Positions 11,862 through 22,100 of a stretch of 64,000 bases of DNA are shown one piece after another. The stretch is from Tigriopus japonicus. Its lineage: Eukaryota; Arthropoda; Copepoda; Harpacticoida; Harpacticidae. The stretch is from contig CM021319.1 in assembly GCA_010645155.1 (NCBI GenBank), positions 7,148,111 to 7,212,110 on the forward strand, written 5' to 3'. Below the pieces are notes generated by a model. The model worked only from the letters and a program-made list of their open reading frames with translations. It was not told where the DNA came from and made no database searches. A program made the translations under genes and the position numbers. Each line of letters opens with the position of its first letter. The first letter of the stretch is position 1.

Positions 11862-12157
11862 CATGTTTAGGCTGATGATGTAAAGCAATCATTGTCGTGT
11901 ATTTTTTTCCCAAAGGTAATTCGAAGAGTTTGATTCTTGTAATCTTTCTCTTGGTCAAGCCTATACAAGTTGGCAATTGGCACTAATATTTGAAGTTGGA
12001 TAATCTCAACCAAGTGCAACAAAAGCAGGCTCCTAAGAGTGCTAAAACACCAAGGAAAGATCCGTCAAATATGATGGGAACAAGGTAGCTTTTTCTTGTT
12101 GTTATTGAGAGAAAAGCCTCAATGTCAGCGTTCTCAGACCATTTCAATGTGGCAAAC
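11862..12157 (-). pseudogene. Broken partial copy of the 1669-2603 membrane-protein gene
   Basis: The translated part ATLKWSENADIEAFLS and the membrane span matching GVLALLGACFCC are nearly identical to the gene at 1669. After the membrane span this copy runs out of frame (LRLSNFKY then stop), and the tail region carries deletions. The similarity stops abruptly at about 12157, near the beginning of the membrane-proximal segment, so the ectodomain was not copied or has been lost. DNA similarity continues past the stop, through aatcattgtcgtg and gaagagtttgattc. I read it as a truncated segmental copy, not a functional exon. Confidence 0.8.
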
Positions 12158-12329
12158 AAGTGCGCATCCTCTTCTGTAAGTGTATCCTTGGTTAAGTAAT
12201 GACTAGGGCCACCAAATTTTGTAAAAAATATTGACAAAAAAATGTTTTATTTTAGGTAATCATTTTGTGAAATAATGTAACGAAAATCGGATTTTTTGGT
12301 ACACAAACTGACCTTTTCCTTTCTTCCCA

Positions 12330-12555
12330 TCATCCGTAAATCTTTTATTTGCATTTATTTGACATTTTATTTACATTTTTACAATTTTTTACATATTTCA
12401 CTGTATTTATTTGCATTTTATTTGCCTCTTTACTAATGACTCATGAAAAAGACGAATAAAATCCAAATCAGACGAATAAATTTGTCGCGACGAATAAGGG
12501 TAAAAAAAAGACGAATAAAGACGAAAAAAGACGAAAACGTTTATTCGTCTAAAGT
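12330..12555. repeat. Cluster of ttatttgcatt and gacgaataaa motifs
   Basis: About five copies of ttatttgcatt/ttatttacatt (12340-12425) are followed by six or seven copies of (a)gacgaataa (12450-12535), closed by the inverse word tttattcgtct. Arrays of short motifs like this are often the subterminal binding sites of hAT-type transposons. No terminal repeats could be assigned. Confidence 0.6.
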
Positions 12556-14175
12556 TCCTGTCCCTACTTATGAGCGATTGAAAGTCACAGTCATTGCACC
12601 AAAAAGTAAAGCCAACAACCCTTTAAATCAAATCATTGAAAACAAAGAAAATAGTATTCTTTTGAAAATCTTTGAAAAAATGTAGCCTTTAATTATATCA
12701 CATATTCTTTTTTACAATGCATAGTGGGCCAAGAGTGATGATTTGCTGGAAATTTTGTTTTTTGTCTTTCTTCCAAGTTTAGTTTTTGATATTTTGCTTG
12801 CTTTTGCACTTCAATGCAGTCCAAGGACTCTGCAACCAAGGAACAATTGTTATTTTTTGACATTGGTAAAGTTTTAACATGTATTCCCACTATTCAAGGG
12901 TTGTGCAGATCTGCCAACAATAACTCATTGGTATTAAATTAAATTTACGCATTAAATTTCGTATAAACGTTGATTATTTAAAACTATATTGATCATTTAC
13001 TCTCTTTACAGGTAATCCCATTCCTTGTAGCGTTAATAAAAAATCGTGCCCCCTATACATTATAATCTTATAATAACTTAGATTTGATCATTCAACGAGC
13101 CATGTAGTACTATGTAAGCGGCGAAGCGCTCCAAAGTAAATCTGATCGATGAAAAATTGTCATGTCAGGTAAAAATTATTTTGGGTACTGTTTCCGTCAC
13201 ATTCCAATGAAGTGTTATTTTAATAATAGGATTCTTTGTTTATAATCATTTATGTATTTTTCAAATTGAAGCAAGAACGTAGGATAAATTGAGTCAAAAC
13301 TAGAGATATCAATACTCGAAATACACAAAAATAACTCTTGATCAAACAATATTTTGGCGATGGATGGAAATACACACATGAAACATAAAGTCTCTTAATT
13401 TTTAGAAAAAAGGTTGCTGTTTAATTGCAGTTCTATTTCAATTAACTTTGACCATACACCAATTAGTACTTTCCCTCCTTTGGTCCTCAGTCAAGGTGTG
13501 CGCTCTCACAAAATAGGCGAACTTTAAGAACATATTAAACATGTAGAATTGTAGATGCGACAGCAGCAGCAGAAATATGTATTATGCATCAAAAGATTTA
13601 TCAGCAAACTGCCTATACTTTTGATATATAAGTGACGCGCACTCCCCATTCTTTGAAGTAACTTGAATTTAATTGATTTTTTTCATTTCTTCCAATTCCA
13701 AGATGAAATTTTAAATCCTTCATATTGAAATCAAACACTCTTGAGATTTGAAACTTGGCTCATTTTTAGCACATTTGTAGGTGTTTTTTTTAAATATAAA
13801 ATTATGATGATTCTGTTGTTAATGGCGTGGAACCTGTACACAAAATTCTGAAATTTTGTTTTTAATTTACACTTTTGCAATGATTTCTCCCGACAGCTTG
13901 AATTCTATCCCCAACAAGATTCGAACTCACGCCGTCTGGGGAAGCACTTATACTTGGCCCTTAAATATTCGTCAGCACGAGCAGCTAGCCTGGCTTCTTT
14001 AAAGACAGATCTTCCTTGAAGACTTACACCTTAAGTTTGGCCTCCTGATATGTCATGAATGATGATGTTTTATGCTAATTTATAACGGACAAGAGTTGTT
14101 CAATTTTCTCTGCTGTTTCAAGCCGTGTCAGATGTGAAGTTCAATTGAACGCTAAATTCAAATTGTAACGTATAA
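12556..14175. other. AT-rich gene-free stretch
   Basis: No exon with splice support and no RNA gene accepted; see the rejected list for a tRNA-like scrap near 13900. Confidence 0.4.
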
Positions 14176-14600
14176 AGTATCCACAACGCAAATGCTGCAT
14201 TAATGATTAAGTCAGCCAATATCCCTCCGTGTGGTTTGTTCTGCTCTCAAATGAGCTCGTAATTGTATTTATCAGTATATTGCTTTGAAAAACCAAGCAC
14301 AACACGCTCCCGGTTGTGACATATAAAACTGAATCTTGCTAGATCCTAGCACGTGCACTTTTGTTGATTATCAAAGCTTTAAAGCAGAATTAGAAACAAA
14401 CCCGTTCCAGATTATATCCTTGTTCGTTGTGAAACCTGATTTCGAAGGACCAGGGTGTGTTAGCGGTTTTGCTTTGTGACCACATGTTCTGTTTATCTCA
14501 GAAAAGCGGGAGGAAATTGGTGTGATTATCACGAAAGGCTTCTTACTCCAACTCCTGAAGAAAAAATAAAACATAATGAGAGCCTGAATGACAAACAAAA
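14176..14600. repeat. Dispersed repeat, copy 2 of 2
   Basis: Direct-orientation partner of 10796-11230, with the same anchors (aatgattaagtcagccaatatccctcc, tagatcctagcac, ttgattatcaaagcttta). Confidence 0.8.
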
Positions 14601-15660
14601 AGATTAGATTATAAATCACATTATCAAAACCTTTAAAAATGAGCCACAAACGTCGCCCACCACGGTCATTTTCCTACTTGAAATTTGGACCAATTTGGTT
14701 TTGAATCTAGTATGTTTTGACCAATGGAGTTTCAAATTATCCTGGGAACTTTTCAGAAGGAACTCTTTGGCCGGCCAACAATTGAGCTTTTTCATTAAAA
14801 AGATTGAATTTTCATAAAATATCCAAAGATAAAACTGGAATAAAAATGATATGCCGAAATCCCAATTTCAAGTATACAGTACTGCATCCTATAAAATTTA
14901 AATTTTTAGACGACCAATGCACGATCTTTCTTGACTCAACACGGATGAATCGGAATAATACAAAATATTTTCAAGACAAGTAATCGTCATATCCGAAGGC
15001 CTCAAATAAGACCTTTGGTCGGTATGAGTCTAATTTCAAGATACAAGGAATCTCTTAAAAGAGCCTTTTCAAGGTGGTCGGGAACCCAAAGAGCCTTAAA
15101 TATGACCAAGACGGTCAAAATAGTACCTCGACCTCATTGAGATTAATGATCCCTTTCTTGGTTGTCTCATGGATGGCGTGACGACCAATGCCATAATGAG
15201 CAGGTATGTCACTCAAGAGTCAAGACGACACCAAACGTCTTGACAGAGTTGCCATGAGAAGCAATGTCAACACACAACCCAAAGTCCTCCTTTGAGTAGC
15301 CATAAGTCTTATTTGAATATGCATAAGGTCGTCAGGAGGCCAAGATTAAACAATGACAACGAGGATTATCCTGTTGAACAAGTCTTATTCAAATTATCTT
15401 CAAGCCAGTTTCCGTTTCGGCCTCTGGGCTTCAACGCGGACACTCTTCTTTCTTATTTTCTAGAGAAAGTTTGGAAAATGGAGATGGACCAAATCGATGG
15501 ATCAATCGACTCATGGCTTCATGGACATGGATACATAACCTAATTAATTTTTTAAATTATTAAATTAATTAATGTGTTATTGCATGCGCTATTTTAGTAG
15601 AAAATTCCAATTTTCATAAGAACCAAGTCAACTCATGGTGCGTTGTTATTTGCATTCTAG
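14601..15660. other. Region upstream of the first recognised lectin-gene exon
   Basis: No convincing exon seen. The first recognised exon (15661) starts in the middle of a sushi domain, so an exon supplying the domain's first Cys must lie in this region or further left, but I could not identify it. Confidence 0.3.
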
Positions 15661-16197
15661 ATACACATGTGACCCTGGGTTCCAATTTTCTAATGGAGCC
15701 GTTGAGTCCACCATTACTTGTGGAACTGATGGAGAATGGACGCCACTCATCTCTGAATGCATTCGTAAGTCCCTGTCATTTACTCCATTGGTAAAACAGC
15801 ATTTAAAAGATGTTCTCTGTTTTCAATCAGGAGTCAGTTGTGGACCACCCACCCTGCCTGAGGCAAACAAGCTGTTCTCAAATTATGATCCCAATAATCC
15901 ACCAAAAGCAGGATTCAACATTACCATTCGTTGTTCTCCCGGATATTACTTCAAGGAGGACCCATCGCAATCAGAGTTTGAAGCCACTTGTAAATTGTTG
16001 GATACCGAGTGGGAGTACACCAGACCAGCTCCGTTTACGACTAATATGCCACAATGCATCAAAGGTATTAGAAAAAGTAACAGTTGCAAGTCATTGCCAA
16101 CTTCAGTGTTCGTTTACATTCATTTTAGCGGCCTTTTGTCCCATTCCACCAACCATTCCCGATGGAGTTGAACTCCGGCGAAAGTACAATTTTGTTT
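15661..16197 (+). CDS. Sushi (CCP) modules at the start of the lectin gene
   Basis: Exon 15661-15764 is the second half of a sushi domain (YTCDPGF, then TCGTDGEW and a last Cys). Exon 15831-16064 is a complete module with CGPPTLPE, IRCSPGYYF, ATCKLL, W and MPQC, giving the four-Cys, one-Trp pattern. Exon 16129-16197 begins like another module (FCPIPPTIPDGVELRR) but passes straight into the next domain, so it is a truncated module or linker. Confidence 0.8.
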
Positions 16198-19100
16198 GTA
16201 AGTTCAGCAGCTGTCTCTAGGTGACATGTTAAAAACACTAATAGAAATAGCTCGAGTACACCACTTTAAGTCAGTTTAACGGCCCTGGAGTATATGCTCA
16301 GAACAGCCACTCTATTTAGTTTGCAACTAACAACCTTAAAGAATGCATGAACAGCGTTAATCTAACTTGATTTCGGTTTGTGATATACTCGAACAATTTG
16401 AATTAGCACATAAACATGCGACCTTTAAAGTGAAAGACCTAGCTAAGATTAAACTTATGTTTTAGATACCATTGATTCTGATCTGCATTGGAACGGAAGT
16501 TCGCCAAATTCAGGGGCCACTGGTGTGAACATGGCCTTTGATGGAAGAATTAACGCAGGCTTTTTCCATAGCCAAACACAGATCGATCCAACATTGATCA
16601 TTGAGTTCAAGCGTTTCCTCCAAATCCATGCTGTGCATATCGTTCGACAAGACCAATCCACACCTTTTGCGAATGTCATGGTCAGGGGAATTTCTGGCGA
16701 AAAGGTTTGCGGAACAATTACGACAGCATCAAATTTGACCGTTGTCCTGAAATGCGACGAGCCGGTGATCGATCGAGGTTTAGTCATTCAGCGAAGAGAT
16801 TCCGCCGAAATACTTGCCATAGCCGAGGTCGAAGTTGAAGCTGAAGGGACTTTTGGACCAAGTACGTATGATAGAAAAGTTGCAACTTGAATACTTTTCG
16901 TTAAAAATATTGGTCAACATTTAGTCACTGAAATGGAAATCTGACACTGGAGATAAAGGTCACATATTGTCAATCATCACCAATAAAGTTTGAGACAATT
17001 TAAAGCAAACTAGAATAAACTCAAATTGAAGGTCCTTAAGCATACTCTCAGGTTGTTTGGGCTTATAAAAAATAAGCCCGGACGTTAGGTGCACTAATTC
17101 AAATGGCTCAAGCATATCAAAGTAGAGTATGAATAACGCTGCTTAAGAATACTTCCTCTCTGTACAATAGGGCTGACGATTTTCTCGAACATTTCAATTC
17201 TCGAGAATGAGAATTTCTCGAGAATTCTCGAGAATTTGAGAAAAAGTGAAAATAGCGAAAAAAATGTACATTCAAAGCTTCCAAAGCACTTGAAATTGTT
17301 TTTTTTTGAAGTTTATACCAAAATTAATATGAACATGAGTGTGAAAAACAATGATTGGACCTCACGGACAATAATATCTGAAATTTCATTTCTGACATTT
17401 CTGAAACGTTCTACCAAGAAGCACTGGAATCATGGAGTGGGAGGCTAGCAATGAGAACAATTATTTCCAGTAAGAACAATTCAATTACGTTCTTCTGCAA
17501 ATGAGACCTTGCATATGTTGACAAGAATACGTATTTCAATTTTGAGCTCAATCGAACGTCGACGTCAAAAGTTATGCTCACGCAAAGTTCAGTGCAAATC
17601 CTACCGAGAATGAATGAACTAGCCCTTTTGTGGTAATCGTTTTACCACAAAAGGGCGAGTTCATTCATTCTATGCTCTCTTCAGTTCATAAGTTTGAGAA
17701 GGCATAACTTTTCACTCCGACTTTCGATTGGGCTGAAATTTGAAATACGTGTTCTTCGCAATACAAGCCAGGTCTCATTCGCAGAAGAACACAAATGGTT
17801 CGTTTTTGTTGGAAATCATAATTCTCATTGCTAGCCTCCCACTCCATGATTTCCGTGCTTCTTGGTTCTACCACGGATCACTAGAAGAAATGGATGTTGA
17901 ACGAAATTTGTTTTTGGCTTTTGGTGACCCCGAGTGGGCCGATGTGCAAATCAACACATTACAGCTTCAAAAGATGAAATAAGCATTAATTTTTGCGTCA
18001 ATATAATCTAGTTCTTCAATTACGGTTTCACCTTACACCTTTGGATCTTAATTTTCTTTTACTAACAATTATTTGGTTTGAATTATAACATTTCTTAGTC
18101 TTAATTTGCTTTTAACATGCGTAATTGTTAAGAGTGAATCAAATAAAATGTAAAAGATAATCTCTATCAAGGTTTAGAACCACTTACTGATGTTGATGTG
18201 AAAAAAGTGCGCAAACATCGATTTAATTACTGGCAAATTAGATTTCAAAATTGAGTTCATGATTTAGAGTGGAAGTCCAATTCAAAATTTCGCGCCCTTT
18301 TGGTCTGCTTCGCTGCCTCTCAAACTGTAAGTCGTGAGTAGAATGAGTTCGGAAAAAAACTGGAGCTATTTTGAGAAAGAGGTGTTAGCCATTTTCTTTT
18401 CAATTTAATGTCCTATGATGATTTCATGTCTATTCATGGATTGAAATTATAAAAGTAACCAATGGCCATTTACGTCATTTAAGGTTCAAATTCATTTGCA
18501 AACATTATGCCACTCTGGTTCCAAATTCAGTCATCAATATCTAGAATGGTCACCCTTATCATCATAAAAACAGTTCAATTCAAGGGATCCAAGGCTTTTT
18601 TCGCCTCCTTCAAAAAGCCCGAAATACTAATCTCAAATGTGTTCAAAATCAAGCCAAACTCATCGGGAAAGACAGTGATTTCAATGTCTTTTTCATCAAA
18701 CTTACCCTCCCCGAAATTGTACGTCAGTGTGAAGTTGCCAGTGGCACTTTTTCTTCTGTTAGTGTTGTGATGTGAAGTGATTTAAGAAAAGTAAAAGCTC
18801 CAACCAATGTCTTCCAAAAAAGGCAAAACAATATTGAAGTTGTTTCCATAATTCAATTTCATTGTCATTGGTTGAAAAAGCATCTTTCAAGTGAGTATGT
18901 ATAAAAAATGAGCAGAAATATGTGAGACCCAAAGTAAAGGATAGTTGTACTTTGAAAGTTGAATTGGCTTTAGTGCCAATGTTAACAGTAATTGATACTA
19001 AGGCCCGCTATGGATGTGATACTTGAAACAAGACAAGAAAGAACATTCCAAGTTGATTTTACGATGGAGTTGTCACATACTCCATCGCAAAGTTTTATAA

Positions 19101-22100
19101 TTTTTCCGTTTTATAGTTTTATAATTAAGTTAGTTTTATAATTTCATCTTCTTGCTCCAATTGTACCCTTAACAATTGACAAATGCTTTAAAGAAATGTT
19201 GAATATAGGCACCAGTAATAGAGTCTTTAACATCTAGATTTTTATACTTCTCCGTTTTTCATCGATTTATTAAATATTTTGGCTGTTTCAAGGAAAGAAT
19301 GAAAGTTTTCTCGAATTCAAGTCAGAAAATATATTTCAGGCAAAAATTATGAAAATAAATGAATGACCAATTGCGACTTACCCAAAATGCATCCAAAATA
19401 CCAAATGTCTCAAAAATGGCATTTGTACTGCGATTAGATATTCACAACCAAAACTCCTGTCATGTACAAAAAAACTGCAACATCTATTGAGGCAAATTGA
19501 AAATTGCATTGTTGAATTCATTTCATGTCAAGTGTGCCTCCAAAAACGGCCAAATCCATCAAATTCACCAAAACCAAATTTGGAAAATTGGTGGACACAC
19601 AAAAATACCAAATAATGGCATTGTCAAAAAAACACTTCTGAAATATCCGGCTTCTTTTCAAGTACTTTGTTCTTTTGAAGAAACTAGTGCATATTGGATA
19701 TTTTGTCACTTTTTGACAAACATTTTTCCGGGCCCTACTCATATTTAAAAGTTTTAGAGACAAGAACAACGAGATCCATTTCTTCTTTAGAGCTCAATCC
19801 CACTTTCCCCAAGCTCTTACTCTTTCTTCATTTTTCTGTTTGTATTGTCCATGTCTCATTCATATTTTCATCTTATCTCAAATTTTTAACCAATGAGACT
19901 GAAGATAAAAAGGCAGAGTTTAAACACACCTTGGTTTCTAAGTTGATTTCAGGACGAAGTTGTCAAATAATTTTTATGTAATAACCAGGGCTGAATATTT
20001 TAGGTTAACTTTTTGGGCAAAATATTAGGTTGCCCAAATTACGCTTTAGGTTTTTTTAGGTTGAATAGATTACACCTTTTTCAGAGGCTTTTCAGACCAA
20101 ATTTAGCCTTATATTTATTGCTCTACGGCAGTTTACTCGTTGCAAGAGTAAAAGCACTTGAGCAGAGCCAGAGGCACTGAAAATTTTATTTGGCAGTGGG
20201 GGAAAAGTGGCAGAAAATGGCAGTACAGAAAAGTTTGTGGCAGTGAAATTTGTAAAATGGCAGAATATGGCAGAAAGTGGAAGGACAGGCAAAAAATTCG
20301 ACCAAAAAAACGAGATCAAATATTGTTGACCCAAAAAAGGAGATCGGATATTTTCGACTTAAAAAAAAAGAGATCGAAAATTTGCGCCTTAAAAAACAAA
20401 ACGAAATGATTGCAAACAAGAAAATTTTCGCTCAAAGGTGGCAGAATGTGGCGGTATATGACTCCAAAAATGGCATTGAGCGCCTGTAATTGGCAGTATT
20501 TCAAACAACTTTTGGCAATGTTGGCCTGAAGCCACCTGGTAATGCTGATTCGGCATGTTGATGTGTAGCGTATAAAACCCATTGACTTCTATAAATACTA
20601 GACAGAGTGTAAGCCTAAAAATGTGTTTTAATTGTTTCTGGAAAATGAATATGAATTTTCTAACACAAATTTGCACTGAGTTTTTGTACAGTTTTAACTT
20701 CAACAATTTGAATTTAAATTTGGAGCTACGAGGGGAATGTCACTTATCACGAGAATGAGGCTCTAACTGTTTTTCGAGTTGCGTTTGAAAAATTAAATGA
20801 ATCCCAATTGATTGCTTTTTCTTTAGACTTCAATCGTTATTTTATTGTAAATGTCCAATTGAAAACACAAAATACCGAAAAATCTGAAATGGAAGTTGTG
20901 AGGAACTTTATAAAGAAAGATGCTCGTCTGACTGTTGCTAGTATTGCATTAGCATCTGACCTCTCAGAAAAAAACTGTGTTTTGAATCCTGGTTGAAGAT
21001 CTGCACATGTCCAAGCTAAGTGCAAGATGGATCCCTCTATTGTTCACAGAAGAACACAAGATGGCTCATTTGGAGTTTTCAAGAGACTTCATCAAGCATC
21101 ATTTTCAAGAAGGACAAGCATTCCTCAATGGAGGAATCACTCACTTGTGATGAATCGTGGGTCAATTTTACACACACACCAGAAACCAAAATACAAAGTA
21201 AGCAATGGATTGTCGAGGGTGGAAAGCCCCCACTCAAGCTGAAGACAGTTGGTAGCTCCAAGAAAGCCATTCTGGTCCTCTTTTTTGATTCAGGTAGTCC
21301 CATCTACCAACATTATGTCTCCAAAGGAATCACTGTAAATTCATTCATTTACTGTAAAGCCTTTGAGAGATTTTTACGCCATTTTTGAAGGAAAAGGCCA
21401 AACAAGACTGACAAGGACTGGATTATCCATCATGGCAATGTCCGTCTTCACACTAGCCAGGCAACAACGGCTTTCAGTGAGAAGAAAAAGATCAAGTTCC
21501 TTGGACATTCCCCTTATTCACCTGATTTGGCACCAATTGACTTCTTGTCTTTTCCATCATTGAAAAAATAATTGCCTGGGAAGACCTTTGTCACTGAGAA
21601 TGAGCTTGAATTAGCCGTGCACGGGGTTAAAGCATTAGAACGTAAGCTTCAGAAAAAACGAATGTATTTCCTTGGAGAATCAACTCGGAGGTAAACATAA
21701 GCAGAGCATGAGTACAAATCGTAGGAGCAAGAGCTACAGAGCCCCCCTGCAAATANNNNNNNNNNNNNNNNNNNNNNNNNNNNNNNNNNNNNNNNNNNNN
21801 NNNNNNNNNNNNNNNNNNNNNNNNNNNNNNNNNNNNNNNNNNNNNNNNNNNNNNNNNNNNNNNNNNNNNNNNNNNNNNNNNNNNNNNNNNNNNNNNNNNN
21901 NNNNNNNNNNNNNNNNNNNNNNNNNNNNNNNNNNNNNNNNNNNNNNNNNNNNNNNNNNNNNNNNNNNNNNNNNNNNNNNNNNNNNNNNNNNNNNNNNNNN
22001 NNNNNNNNNNNNNNNNNNNNNNNNNNNNNNNNNNNNNNNNNNNNNNNNNNNNNNNNNNNNNNNNNNNNNNNNNNNNNNNNNNNNNNNNNNNNNNNNNNNN

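Noticed and set aside
13895..13990. Minus-strand tRNA-like segment (gtgagttcgaatcttgttggggat)
   Set aside because: It has a B-box-like word, but no 5' acceptor strand pairs with the 3' end and no proper anticodon arm could be drawn; at most a decayed SINE or tRNA relic.
17855..17981. Short frame ending LFLAFGDPEWADVQ after the foldback element
   Set aside because: Considered as an extra lectin exon, but it ends in a stop without a donor and begins within the foldback element's right arm.
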